From Microcystis aeruginosa Ma_SC_T_19800800_S464 (GTDB taxonomy: Bacteria; Cyanobacteriota; Cyanobacteriia; Cyanobacteriales; Microcystaceae), in NCBI GenBank assembly GCA_007095785.1, contig SFBL01000060.1, positions 1-35,857 of the forward strand: DNA of 35,857 nt, written 5' to 3'. The position numbers and the translations under genes were made by a program. A model generated the notes under the pieces. It worked only from the letters and a program-made list of their open reading frames with translations, was not told where the DNA came from and made no database searches. This document shows positions 16,740 to 25,241 of this stretch, one piece after another. Each line of letters begins with the position of its first letter. The first letter of the stretch is position 1.

Positions 16740-18023
16740 ATGAATTCAGAAGATTTTAATGTTTTACCCCTTGACAAAATGACAGACTTACCCAATGAAT
16801 CTGTCGAAGAATTTAGTTTTGATGATCTCTGGAACGATCGCCCAGGAGAGAATCCCCTGCCACCGGAAACCGCCCCCGAAGGCGAATTAGTTCCCACAGC
16901 GCAGGCGCAACCCCTGCGGGCAGAAATCGAGGCTCTAGAACGGCAAAAACAGAGCCTAGAGGCAGAAATCTCGGCATTAAAAGCGGAAAAAGAACGCTTG
17001 ATCGCCGAGGAATTGGGGGATATCAAAGCTCAAATCGAAAGAATGCTCAAGGAAGGCGTAAAAGACCTAGAACAACGCAAACAGGCTTTAGAAGTGGCGA
17101 TCGAACAGTTAGAACGCCGTCGTGAGCGGATTCGGCAGGAAATGCGGAGTAATTTCGCCGGAGTCTCCCAGGAGCTAGCGGTGCGGGTTCAGGGATTTAA
17201 AGACTATCTGGTGGGCAGTTTACAGGATTTGGCCGCGGCTGCCGAACAGTTGGAATTACCCCGTTTTGAAACCCCCGAAAAATCCCCCCGACCCGTGGAA
17301 CCTCCCCTGCGGACCGAACGGGAGGAAAACCCGCGCCCATCCCGTGGCAGTCAAGGCCGGGATGATCGCGAAGAAAGTCCCCGTCCCTCCCGTACCAGTA
17401 ACCAGGGCCGGGATAGTTGGCAAGAACCCCGTCGTTCTAACCGTTCGGGTTATGAATCGGAACCGGTGGGACAATCCACCCCCAGACAGGGCTTTTCTGA
17501 CCAAAATCAGCGCATCCAAACTCTTTTAGACCGTTATCGCAGCCGTCCTGACTATTACGGTCCCCCTTGGCAATTACGGCGCACTTTTGAACCAATTCAC
17601 GCCGAACGGGTGCAACAGTGGTTCTTTAAACAGGGGGGCCGGGGTACTGTTCGCGGTATGGGCAGCCGTCTCCAGAATATTCTGGTGGCTTCGGCAATTA
17701 TCTCGATTATGGCGGAATTACAGGGCGATCGCTTCCGTTCTCTCGTTCTGGCTAATAGTCCCGAACGTTTAGGCGAATGGCGGCGCGGTCTCCAAGATTG
17801 TCTCGGCATTTCCCGCGCCGATTTTGGACCAGACCGCGGCATCGTTCTCTTTGAGTCTCCGGAAGCTTTAATTCAAAAAGCGGAACGTTTAATCGATGAT
17901 AAGTATTCACCGCTCATTATCATCGATGATACCGAAGACAGGCTGAATTTCGCTCTTTTACAATTCCCCTACTGGTTAGCTTTTGCCCCTGAACCCCAAC
18001 AAAGTTCTAGTTATTGGTATTAA
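16740..18023 (+). CDS. DUF3086 family coiled-coil protein
   Basis: A 427-aa soluble protein in three parts. Residues 1-55 are acidic. Residues about 58-150 form a charged heptad coiled coil (RAEIEALERQKQSLEAEISAL onward). Residues 175-255 are a low-complexity linker rich in Arg, Pro, Ser, Glu and Gly with repeated REE.PRPSR-like units. The C-terminal 260-427 is the conserved DUF3086 domain (QTLLDRYRSRPDYYGPPWQLRR, LIIIDDTEDRLNFALLQFPYWLAF). The function is unknown. Its stop is 4 nt from that of the convergent trm1 gene. Confidence 0.85.
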   Translation: MNSEDFNVLPLDKMTDLPNESVEEFSFDDLWNDRPGENPLPPETAPEGELVPTAQAQPLRAEIEALERQKQSLEAEISALKAEKERLIAEELGDIKAQIERMLKEGVKDLEQRKQALEVAIEQLERRRERIRQEMRSNFAGVSQELAVRVQGFKDYLVGSLQDLAAAAEQLELPRFETPEKSPRPVEPPLRTEREENPRPSRGSQGRDDREESPRPSRTSNQGRDSWQEPRRSNRSGYESEPVGQSTPRQGFSDQNQRIQTLLDRYRSRPDYYGPPWQLRRTFEPIHAERVQQWFFKQGGRGTVRGMGSRLQNILVASAIISIMAELQGDRFRSLVLANSPERLGEWRRGLQDCLGISRADFGPDRGIVLFESPEALIQKAERLIDDKYSPLIIIDDTEDRLNFALLQFPYWLAFAPEPQQSSSYWY

Positions 18024-18027
18024 TTAA

Positions 18028-19113
18028 TTAGCCCTTGAGTAGTGCGATACATTGGGCTAAAGAAGCGTTAGTTTTCAGCGCTTGCGGGTTAATATGGGTG
18101 GCAGCGGCTCGATAACCTTGTTCTAAGAGAGCTGCAATTAAATCTTCCCTTTTGGGTAAATCTAATTTCCCCCTTCTACCAATTTCCTGAAAGCTATAAA
18201 AATAGGGAGGAAAATCGTTCTCTTCCCTCATTATTTCTAACAATTTAACTACCTTTTTCCACTGCCATTGATCGGCTAAATCTGCCATTTTTTCTAGATA
18301 CAAGCGATCGTGTAAACTGCCTAACCACAAGGGTCCGGTTAAAGTTAAAGGTTGCCCGTCCCCAGAACAAACTATCTTGCCTAACTTCGGCCAAGGCACT
18401 GATTGATATTCCCCGCAGCTATGACAATAACCGAGAAAACCGTAGTTATGACTATTTAATTGTCTATTAGCCGTTAACCGCACCATCACCCGATAACTTT
18501 GACCAAAAAAGAAGGAAAAAACCGGCGTAATTCCTAAACCTAATCGGGCCGACTCTAATTGCAAACTGGCGATAATTAATCTTAATCCCTGTTCGTGGGC
18601 AGCCGGATGATTGCGAGCATATGCTCCATAATCAGCTAAACTATTTTCTAGATTATGACCCGTCAGCGTCCGTCCATCGGTATTAGTTAGATAAATTAAA
18701 CCACCGATTTTAGTGGCTAAAGGAATAGCACTAAACAGAGATGCAGGGGAACCAAAAGCATCAATATCAACTAGATCGTAATGGTCTTTTTTAAGATAAC
18801 ATTCTAGGAGAACTTCTTGAGCAGATTTATAGGTTATTTTCCCTTGTTTCTGTTGTAATAAACTCTCTAAATTAGCGGCTAAAGTTGGCTGAATTTCTGG
18901 ATTACCATCATTAACCCACAGCCAATCCGCACCACTTTCTAACCAATACCTGAGCGCTCGCACACCAGAGCCGCTCATTACCTCTAAAACGCGCAAACTT
19001 CCCCGCTCTTTTTGGGCAATTGCCGCCGCTAAAACTCCTAAATCTCGGACGATTTTACTCTCCGGTCGATAAAAAGTATTGTTGATATTAAATATCGCTT
19101 TTTCTTCCTGCAT
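18028..19113 (-). CDS. trm1: tRNA (guanine-N2)-dimethyltransferase, Trm1 family
   Basis: Methylates N2 of guanosine (classically G26) in tRNA using SAM. The SAM-binding motif is VLEVMSGSGVRALRY (42-56) and the Trm1 catalytic motif is DIDAFGSP (116-123). Gly-rich and aromatic segments follow, and a C-terminal metal-site-like C-x2-C occurs in GYCHSCGEYQ (about 227-236). The length (361 aa) is close to the archaeal enzymes. Trm1 is mainly archaeal and eukaryotic, with scattered bacteria including cyanobacteria. It converges on the DUF3086 gene. The target base in this organism is not evident. Confidence 0.88.
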   Translation of the reverse strand: MQEEKAIFNINNTFYRPESKIVRDLGVLAAAIAQKERGSLRVLEVMSGSGVRALRYWLESGADWLWVNDGNPEIQPTLAANLESLLQQKQGKITYKSAQEVLLECYLKKDHYDLVDIDAFGSPASLFSAIPLATKIGGLIYLTNTDGRTLTGHNLENSLADYGAYARNHPAAHEQGLRLIIASLQLESARLGLGITPVFSFFFGQSYRVMVRLTANRQLNSHNYGFLGYCHSCGEYQSVPWPKLGKIVCSGDGQPLTLTGPLWLGSLHDRLYLEKMADLADQWQWKKVVKLLEIMREENDFPPYFYSFQEIGRRGKLDLPKREDLIAALLEQGYRAAATHINPQALKTNASLAQCIALLKG

Positions 19114-19430
19114 CGATCATCTCACAATTAGCACTCGGCGGAAAGGGTCAGACACTGCCAAAATCCATCAGACATCAAGATAGAAGTAAATCTAAAGAAA
19201 TTGTGAAATTATCAGAAATTCCCGATTTTTTTACTATTATATCCCTAAAAAGCTGATATAGCGGTAAGCGCTTGAGTGAGATACAGACCAAGCTTTGCCT
19301 AGCATGGTTTATAGCTCGTGACACTGTACCTCATACGACTGCACACCGCTATAGTTTCCCCATGAGAACGGCAAATTGAAGGTAAAAAATAACTATTTTT
19401 TAATATCTTATAACAGTTTAATCCGGTCTG
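19114..19430. other. Intergenic region upstream of trm1 and aqpZ
   Basis: A divergent promoter region of 317 bp with no gene seen. It is AT-rich and holds a 97-bp palindromic element (19257-19353, listed separately). No convincing promoter boxes could be assigned to either gene. Confidence 0.5.
19257..19353. repeat. 97-bp palindromic miniature element
   Basis: Terminal inverted repeat TATAGCGGT (19257-19265) and ACCGCTATA (19345-19353). A second paired block starts 11 nt inside each end (TGAGATACAG against CTGTACCTCA, 9 of 10). The first 30 bp and the last 30 bp pair at about 22 positions. There is no coding capacity, which suggests a small MITE or REP-like element in the trm1/aqpZ gap. Confidence 0.6.
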
Positions 19431-19475
19431 ATGGGAGATAACCTAAAAGCAAAATCATTCAACCTTGATATAGAG

Positions 19476-20237
19476 ATGAAAAAGTATCTAGCAGAGTTCA
19501 TCGGGACCTTTTGGCTGGTTCTCGGTGGTTGCGGTAGTGCCGTTTTAGCGGCAGTATTTGTGGGTAAAGCCAAGAGTGTCGTAGATGGTGCTGATTTTAA
19601 TATCCATCTGGGGATTTCTTTTGTGGGTGTGTCCCTTGCCTTCGGTTTAACCGTCCTCACTCTTGCCTACGCTTTAGGGCATATTTCGGGGGGACATTTT
19701 AATCCCGCCGTTTCCTTCGGTCTCTGGGCAGGTAAACGCTTCCCCGGTTCGGAACTACTTCCCTACATCATCGCTCAAGTTTTAGGGGCGATTTTAGCGG
19801 CGGTAATTATCTACATTATTGCCAGTGGTCAACCCAGTTTCGCTCTGGGAGGCAGTAACCCTCTGGCCACCAATGGTTACGGAGAACATTCTCCCGGTGG
19901 TTACAGTTTATTCGCCGCTTTGGTCACGGAAGTGGTCTTGACCTTCATGTTCTTAATCATCATTTTAGGCTCTACCGATCGACGCGCTCCGGCCGGTTTT
20001 GCTCCCATCGCTATTGGTTTAGGATTGACCTTAATTCACTTAATTAGCATTCCCGTGACCAATACCTCCGTTAACCCCGCTCGTAGTACCGGTGTTGCTC
20101 TTTTATGCGGTAATATGGCTCTCGTTGGTCAATTATGGTTATTCTGGATTGCTCCTATTGTTGGGGCCGTGGCTGCGGGTTTCCTCTACAATAGTTTCTT
20201 TGAAGAAACTTTAGAAGAAAGACGAATTAGAGAATAA
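19476..20237 (+). CDS. aqpZ: Aquaporin Z
   Basis: A water channel of the MIP family. It has six membrane spans and two half-helices with NPA motifs, HFNPAVSFG and SVNPARSTG. The start chosen is the ATG at 19476 ([20 protein letters not shown]), which is where the family begins. An in-frame ATG at 19431 would add 15 residues ([10 protein letters not shown]...) and is not excluded; neither has a strong Shine-Dalgarno. The aromatic/arginine filter Arg after the second NPA is present, as expected for a water-selective AqpZ. It is followed by a rho-independent terminator located in the 3' end of tsaE. Confidence 0.94.
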   Translation: MKKYLAEFIGTFWLVLGGCGSAVLAAVFVGKAKSVVDGADFNIHLGISFVGVSLAFGLTVLTLAYALGHISGGHFNPAVSFGLWAGKRFPGSELLPYIIAQVLGAILAAVIIYIIASGQPSFALGGSNPLATNGYGEHSPGGYSLFAALVTEVVLTFMFLIIILGSTDRRAPAGFAPIAIGLGLTLIHLISIPVTNTSVNPARSTGVALLCGNMALVGQLWLFWIAPIVGAVAAGFLYNSFFEETLEERRIRE

Positions 20238-20274
20238 GTGGAAAGTTACCGCTAAAGTTTGATTGCTTCAAAAG

Positions 20275-20745
20275 TCAAGTGCTGATAGCGATTCCTGTGG
20301 GGTCGCTATTTTTTTCGTCCCCACCGACAAAATTGAGCAGCGCTCGTCGTCCTTGCTCGCCTCGATCGAGTAAAGTAATCTCTAGATAATTGTCTGGCAA
20401 AAAAGTTAAACGTTCTGACCATTCGATCGCCACTATCCCTAAATCTACCTCGATTCCCTGCCAATAATTTTCTAGGTACAGCGCCTCGATATCTTGACCC
20501 TGCAAACGATACAAATCCAAATGATACAAAGGAAGGCGGCCTTCGTTATATTCGTTAACGAGGGTGAAGGTAGGACTAGCTATAGGCTCTTGAATACCCA
20601 ATCCTAAGCCAATTCCCTGTACTAAGGTGGTTTTTCCCGCTCCCAAATCGCCTTTTAATAAAATTACACTGCCAGAGTCCAAGGTTTGCCCCAGTTTTTC
20701 GCCTAAATTGACAGTAGCTTCTCGATCAGGTAAGTCGATAATCAT
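20275..20745 (-). CDS. tsaE: tRNA threonylcarbamoyladenosine biosynthesis ATPase
   Basis: TsaE works with TsaB, TsaC and TsaD to make t6A37 in ANN-decoding tRNAs. The P-loop is GDLGAGKTT (32-40), followed by the family sequence SPTFTLVNEY (57-66), LYHLDLYRL (73-81) and VAIEWSERL (the Walker B-like segment). The 156-aa length is normal. It converges with aqpZ. The last seven codons (Pro-Thr-Gly-Ile-Ala-Ile-Ser region) lie inside the aqpZ terminator hairpin. Confidence 0.93.
   Translation of the reverse strand: MIIDLPDREATVNLGEKLGQTLDSGSVILLKGDLGAGKTTLVQGIGLGLGIQEPIASPTFTLVNEYNEGRLPLYHLDLYRLQGQDIEALYLENYWQGIEVDLGIVAIEWSERLTFLPDNYLEITLLDRGEQGRRALLNFVGGDEKNSDPTGIAIST
20285..20315 (+). terminator. 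Rho-independent terminator of aqpZ, inside tsaE
   Basis: Stem ATAGCGA (20285-20291)/TCGCTAT (20303-20309), 11-nt loop, followed by a T-run at 20309-20315 on the plus strand. It is 48 nt after the aqpZ stop and lies within the coding end of the convergent tsaE gene. Confidence 0.8.
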
Positions 20746-21085
20746 TTGTTTCCGCTAGGATGCCAATTAATCACTGATTTTAATATAGCGATCAGAGCAG
20801 CTTTCTGACACCCTTGGCTCTGGGGGGCGAAATTTGGTCTTTTTGATCGAGAAAAATAGAAGCAGTTAAACTAATCTCTTATCTCTTAGTCTTAACCTTT
20901 GGTCAAATGGTCGCTATCAGAGCAGAGATAGGCGATCGGCGAAACCTTCTGGTAGATTAGACTAAATGGGAGTTGGTTAACTGCTTTTATAAAATTGATT
21001 GTTCCCTAACCATCAGCATTGTCTAGGGTCGAGGGGAATAAAACAACCGAAGTTTAGGACTTTAAGCTAGAAGTTAAGAAAAAAA
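20746..21085. other. Divergent intergenic region between tsaE and the LpxB-related gene
   Basis: 340 bp with no gene seen. TCAGAGCAG occurs twice (about 20790 and 20916). A TTTTATAAAAT tract near 20985 is a possible -10 for the downstream gene. A weak CCCTA/TAGGG dyad lies at about 21006-21030. Nothing further could be assigned. Confidence 0.4.
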
Positions 21086-22285
21086 GTGAAATTATTATTT
21101 TTGAGTAATGGCCACGGTGAAGACGAGATCGCGATCCGGATTATTAAAAGACTGCAATCATCTCCCCACTGTCCTGGTATTACTGCTTTACCCCTAGTGG
21201 GTAACGGTTATGCTTATACTCGTCTGGGGATTTCTCTTCTCGATCGAGGTCAAAAAATGCCCTCTGGGGGTTTTATCACCAGGGATGCGAAACAATTATG
21301 GCGAGATCTACGGGAGGGATTGTTAGGATTAACCTCCCGTCAATACCGTCTGGTCAGAAATTGGGGCCAAGAAGGGGGAAAAATTGTCGCGGTGGGAGAT
21401 ATCTTACCCCTTGCCCTTGCTTGGTTGAGCGAGAGGGATTATACTTTTGTGGGAACGGCTAAATCGGAATACTATCTCCGGGATGAGCAGGGATGGTTAG
21501 ATAGTAGCTCGATGATCGATCGCCTCTGGGGTTCCTATTATTATCCTTGGGAACGCTGGTTAATGGCTCATCCTCGCTGTCGGGGGGTTTTTCCCCGGGA
21601 TAGTTTAACTAGCAAAATTTTACAACAGTGGTCAATTCCCGTTGTCGATGGGGGTAATCCGATGATGGATGACCTTTTACCCTCGATAACGGGCGATTTT
21701 CCCCAAGATTGCCTAAATATTCTGCTGCTACCCGGTTCGCGCTTTCCCGAATCTCTCCACAATTGGCAGAAAATTATCGAGGCTGTGGCCGCCATTATCG
21801 GACGTTTTCCCGATTATCAGCTGGAATTTTTGGCGGCGATCGCTCCTTCTCTCCCCCTAGAATCTTTTACGGCTGCTTTAATTTCCCGGGGTTGGCGAGA
21901 ACATAGCACAAATAAGTTTATTTGTCAAGAGGTATTTATAACTATTTCTCAAAGGGATTACGCCGAATATTTAGGCCGCTGCCATCTAGCGATCGCCATG
22001 GCAGGAACTGCCACGGAACAGTTCGTCGGTTTGGGTAAACCGGCGATCACAATTGCGGGATCTGGACCACAATTTACTCCCCATTTTGCCAAACTGCAAC
22101 AGCGTTTATTAGGCTGTTCAATTCTCTTGGGCGATAGTGCCGAGTCAGTGGCAGACAAGTTAGAATATTTATTACAAAATCCCCCACAGTGGCAAGAAAT
22201 CGCCTTTAATGGTCGTCAGAGAATGGGATCGGCCGGTGCCTCCGATCGCATTGCCCAATGGTTACTAGACGATTTTTGCCCTTAA
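21086..22285 (+). CDS. Lipid-A-disaccharide synthase-related protein
   Basis: A 399-aa GT-B-fold protein related to LpxB. Seen: the opening LLFLSNGHGEDEIAIRII, ALPLVGNGYAY, VAVGDILPLALAWL, LLLPGSRFPE (the nucleotide-sugar domain start) and the donor-site-like MAGTATEQFVGLGKPAITIAG. This related family is known in cyanobacteria and is distinct from true LpxB, so transfer of a sugar to a lipid is only inferred. The start is a GTG at 21086, with AAG-rich sequence upstream. Its TAA overlaps the stop codon of the convergent GH3 gene within TTAA. Confidence 0.85.
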   Translation: MKLLFLSNGHGEDEIAIRIIKRLQSSPHCPGITALPLVGNGYAYTRLGISLLDRGQKMPSGGFITRDAKQLWRDLREGLLGLTSRQYRLVRNWGQEGGKIVAVGDILPLALAWLSERDYTFVGTAKSEYYLRDEQGWLDSSSMIDRLWGSYYYPWERWLMAHPRCRGVFPRDSLTSKILQQWSIPVVDGGNPMMDDLLPSITGDFPQDCLNILLLPGSRFPESLHNWQKIIEAVAAIIGRFPDYQLEFLAAIAPSLPLESFTAALISRGWREHSTNKFICQEVFITISQRDYAEYLGRCHLAIAMAGTATEQFVGLGKPAITIAGSGPQFTPHFAKLQQRLLGCSILLGDSAESVADKLEYLLQNPPQWQEIAFNGRQRMGSAGASDRIAQWLLDDFCP

Positions 22286-23862
22286 ATGAAAGTATCGGTC
22301 TGATTTTCGCCGCTAGTAGGCCAATCAAAAACAGTTTCTAGGGCGATTTTTTGGGCGCTTGGTTGTTGTCCATAGCTGAAAAGATAGGGAATTTCTCCGC
22401 TTTGTTGACGAAACCACTGGAAAACGTAGGGACTACCATAAATAATCAATGCTTGAATCTGTCCGGTTTTCAGCAAAGCTTGATAGATAGCTTTCGTTTC
22501 CTCCCCTAATCCGGCACTACCCCGAAAAGGATTGCCACGGATGAATACTTGTAGGAGAGTCGTTTCTGGGGAGACGAGGGATTGATTAAAGGTGCTACGG
22601 TCGATAATTTGGGTTTGATAACCCCATTGTCGGGGAATTGTCACCGCCGGACAAGAGCGATCGAGAAAGTCACAGTGGAGTAAATCATCGATAATGATTA
22701 AATTACGGCCTTGAGTGGCTTGAATCGGTAAATTAGAGCTAACTGTTTGGGAATCTTTTAAAATATCGCTGACAATCTCTAAAGCTTCCGGTGCCGCTAA
22801 ACTGCTTAAGGATTCTAAGGATGGCTGTCTTTGCCCTAATTTCTCTTTTGCTCGTTGAATACGTTGCCAAGAATCATTAATTCTGGCTTCGCTAATTGTA
22901 CCCCCTTGCACGGCACTATACACCGCTTCGATCGCTTCGATCGGATCGGGAGGCATTAATAGTATATCGGCCCCCGCCTGTACCGCCTTCACTGCTATGG
23001 CGGCAGCACTGGCAATTTTAGTCACTCCTCCCATAATCAGGGCATCAGTGACGATTAAACCCTGAAAACCGAGATTTTGGCGCAGTTTTTCCCCGAGAAT
23101 TTTCGAGGAAAGAGTGGCGGGAAATTCGGCATCCCAAGCGGGAATTAACAGATGGCCTGACATAATACTATCAACCCCTGACTTGATCGCCGCTTGAAAG
23201 GGCGGCAATTCGATCGCTTCTAGGCGATGATGATCGTGGTTGATGATGGGAAGATCGAGATGGGAGTCATTGCTGGTGTCACCGTGGCCAGGAAAATGTT
23301 TGGCCGTGGTCAAAACTGGATAGGAATCCGCCCCTAAAATAAAAGCTTGAGCTAGATTAGCGACGATTTCGGGAGTTTCAGCAAAAGAACGAATATTGAT
23401 AACCGGATTGTCGGGATTATTGTTCACATCGACAATTGGGGCTAAAATCCAGTTAATCCCGATCGCTAGTGCTTCCTTCGCCGTAATTGCTCCCATTTCC
23501 CTAGCATATTCTGTGGCTTTTGTCAAGCTTTTTTCAGCTATTTTTCCTAAAGCCATCGGGGGGGGAAACCAAGTGGCCCCGGAAAACCTTTGGCCGACTC
23601 CCTCCTCGATATCGGCGGCAATGAGGAGAGGATTATCCCCGGACCAACTTTGTAATTGTTGAGTGCGGAAAGCGATTTCGGCCGCGCTGCCTCCTAAGAG
23701 AATCACCCCACCGAGGTGGAGGGTTTCTAACCAATGTTTTAGGGTCGCGTTGACAGGTTCCCAAACAGGATAGCGGATTTGTTGGTCAAAGAGATAGCCG
23801 GAAGCGCGGACTACTATCATCTGACCAATACGTTCTTTTAGGGATAAAATGCGATCGCTCAC
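22282..23862 (-). CDS. Glycoside hydrolase family 3 (beta-N-acetylhexosaminidase, NagZ-like)
   Basis: A 526-aa GH3 enzyme that would release N-acetylglucosamine from muropeptides or similar glycans. The N-terminal barrel carries KHFPGHGDT (188-196) and DSHLDLP (199-205), the NagZ acid/base loop, and the nucleophile D273 in LIVTDALIMGG. A C-terminal domain of about 180 residues makes it longer than the 340-aa proteobacterial NagZ; the fold of that part (YGSPYVFQWF) resembles GH3 C domains. No signal peptide is seen, so the enzyme is probably cytosolic. The start is a GTG (23860-23862) within GTGAGCGATCGC. The heptamer array ends 7 nt upstream, leaving no Shine-Dalgarno. Confidence 0.92.
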   Translation of the reverse strand: MSDRILSLKERIGQMIVVRASGYLFDQQIRYPVWEPVNATLKHWLETLHLGGVILLGGSAAEIAFRTQQLQSWSGDNPLLIAADIEEGVGQRFSGATWFPPPMALGKIAEKSLTKATEYAREMGAITAKEALAIGINWILAPIVDVNNNPDNPVINIRSFAETPEIVANLAQAFILGADSYPVLTTAKHFPGHGDTSNDSHLDLPIINHDHHRLEAIELPPFQAAIKSGVDSIMSGHLLIPAWDAEFPATLSSKILGEKLRQNLGFQGLIVTDALIMGGVTKIASAAAIAVKAVQAGADILLMPPDPIEAIEAVYSAVQGGTISEARINDSWQRIQRAKEKLGQRQPSLESLSSLAAPEALEIVSDILKDSQTVSSNLPIQATQGRNLIIIDDLLHCDFLDRSCPAVTIPRQWGYQTQIIDRSTFNQSLVSPETTLLQVFIRGNPFRGSAGLGEETKAIYQALLKTGQIQALIIYGSPYVFQWFRQQSGEIPYLFSYGQQPSAQKIALETVFDWPTSGENQTDTFI

Positions 23863-23869
23863 TATTCAG

Positions 23870-23946
23870 TTATCAGTTATCAGTTATCAGTTATCAGTTA
23901 TCAGTTATCAGTTATCAGTTATCAGTTATCAGTTATCAGTTATCAG
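23870..23946. repeat. Heptanucleotide tandem array, (TTATCAG)x11
   Basis: Eleven perfect 7-bp units directly before the GTG start of the GH3 gene (minus strand reads CTGATAA). The same unit occurs before the RND pump gene at 9141-9175. Confidence 0.97.
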
Positions 23947-23978
23947 GAGATTATTTTTATTTGTTCTCCCCATACCCC

Positions 23979-24079
23979 AATTCATAATTCATAATTCATA
24001 ATTCCCCCACTTCCCCATCACCCCACACCCCACACCCTACACCCTCTTTCAAGTCAGGAGACTCCGAGACAGGAGACAG
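23979..24079. repeat. Three further short heptamer arrays
   Basis: After the TTATCAG array come AATTCAT x3 (23979-23999), four units of TCACCCC/ACACCCC/ACACCCT/ACACCCT (24018-24045) and GAGACAG x2 (24066-24079). All have a 7-bp period but unrelated sequence. They fill the gap between the GH3 gene and rbfA. Confidence 0.8.
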
Positions 24080-24103
24080 GGAGAAAAAAGACGGCTAATA
24101 GTT

Positions 24104-24490
24104 TTATTCTTCTTCGGAATCGTCATCTTCTGGGGGTCGATCGCTTTTAATATGATCAAGAAGGTGTAACATTCGATCGCCGCGTTCAAGGGAAGAATCT
24201 TCTAGGAAGACCACTTCGGGGGTACGTCTGAGACGGATGCGTTGACCGAGTTCACGCCGGACGAATCCCGCAGCAGCTTTTAAACCGGCCATAGTTTCGG
24301 CCTTTGCATCTTTGTTGCCGTAGATAGACACAAAAATTCTAGCGTGTTGCAGGTCGTGGGAGAGATCCACATCGGTAACGCTAACCATACCAGCACCGAC
24401 GCGATCATCTTTAATTTCCATTAATAACATTTGGCTGACCTCGCGCTTAATTAGCGAGGACACGCGAGATACTCGACGGTCGTTAGCCAT
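24104..24490 (-). CDS. rbfA: Ribosome-binding factor A
   Basis: A 128-aa 16S rRNA maturation factor with a single KH-like domain. Family motifs are [35 protein letters not shown] and [32 protein letters not shown]. The C-terminal tail is acidic ([10 protein letters not shown]), as in other members. It acts on the 30S subunit in the cytosol. It lies 41 nt downstream of ycf33 on the same strand, a possible operon. Confidence 0.95.
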   Translation of the reverse strand: MANDRRVSRVSSLIKREVSQMLLMEIKDDRVGAGMVSVTDVDLSHDLQHARIFVSIYGNKDAKAETMAGLKAAAGFVRRELGQRIRLRRTPEVVFLEDSSLERGDRMLHLLDHIKSDRPPEDDDSEEE

Positions 24491-24531
24491 AATTTTTGTC
24501 CCCTAAAAACAGCGAAACCCTTACCATTGTA

Positions 24532-24729
24532 TCAAGCTAATCCGAGCATGGCTTTGAGGGTGAAATAAAGAAAGGCGAAAGTTCCCCCCAGAAAACCCAC
24601 AAGTGCGATCGCTGTGAGGGGATTTTTTAATAAAGGGGCTAACCAGCCGAAAAAGGCGAAGAAAATCCCTAAACTAAAGCTAATCAGATAGCGGGGGTAA
24701 CGGCTCACGTTATCAAAAAAGTCGCCCAT
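24532..24729 (-). CDS. ycf33: Ycf33 / DUF751 small membrane protein
   Basis: A 65-aa protein with two membrane helices (about 14-33 and 37-60: ISFSLGIFFAFFGWLAPLL and LTAIALVGFLGGTFAFLYF). The family is conserved in cyanobacteria and red-algal plastids. The function is unsettled; a thylakoid location is inferred from its distribution. It lies just upstream of rbfA. Confidence 0.85.
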   Translation of the reverse strand: MGDFFDNVSRYPRYLISFSLGIFFAFFGWLAPLLKNPLTAIALVGFLGGTFAFLYFTLKAMLGLA

Positions 24730-24761
24730 AAATTTTATTTATTATCTTTGTCCGTAAGTAA

Positions 24762-25031
24762 TTATAGCAGTAAGCTCCGCTCCTGAGCTACCATTACCAG
24801 TAGATTTAAAATCCTATCTCTCATTAATTTCTCATGATTTCCCCAGAGATATTTTAACGGAGTAAATAAAGTAGGTGTTAAGTATTGAATTAATTCTTCT
24901 AGCATTTGAGGAATTGCCAAGGCTGGCCACTGACATTGAGGGCGTAATTCGGGATTCCCCTCTTTTCTCTGTGGTTGCTTAGAGCGCGTTTTCACTGACT
25001 CACCTCTGACTTCTCGGTATTGTTTTACCAT
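24762..25031 (-). pseudogene. Possible truncated transposase or hypothetical protein (89 aa)
   Basis: Starting from ATG 25029-25031, which has a strong AGGAAG Shine-Dalgarno, the frame encodes 89 aa; a longer frame reaches 25097. Residues about 42-80 (PQMLEELIQYLTPTLFTPLKYLWG...MRDRILNLLVMV) resemble the N-terminus of IS4-family transposases as I recall them. The catalytic domain is absent, so it would be a remnant. The first 40 residues are basic and low in hydrophobic residues. The assignment is from memory and uncertain; it may instead be a small intact gene. Confidence 0.4.
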
Positions 25032-25114
25032 TTTTAACTTCCTTTGTCTAGGAAAAGTCCCTGAAAATGCACTTTTGTATAAATATCTATAGGACATTTT
25101 GGTCGCAGGCGATG

Positions 25115-25153
25115 CGCCCCTACCATTGGGTAAATAATATTATTGTAGGGGCG
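25115..25153. repeat. Small palindrome (CGCCCCTAC/GTAGGGGCG)
   Basis: 9-bp perfect inverted repeat at 25115-25123 and 25145-25153 with a 21-nt AT-rich loop. GTAGGGGCGAA motifs of this kind are common dispersed repeats in cyanobacterial intergenic DNA. It lies before the DUF3370 gene. Confidence 0.6.
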
Positions 25154-25241
25154 AACTGCCTTCGTCCTATCGTAGCTGAGGGCTGAATAGCGATTCTTGA
25201 GCGAGCCAGTAATGCTATGATCAAAAATTAATTATCTTGAG

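Noticed and set aside
17256-17529. Open frames on both strands inside the DUF3086 gene
   Set aside because: They arise from the Arg/Pro-rich linker of the real gene and carry no domain.
19431-19475. N-terminal extension of AqpZ
   Set aside because: The 15 extra residues are polar and unlike the family; MKKYLAEF at 19476 is the usual start. Kept only as an alternative.
23864-24079. CRISPR-like array
   Set aside because: The repeats are 7-bp units in direct contact with no spacers, and no cas genes are present. They are heptamer tandem arrays.
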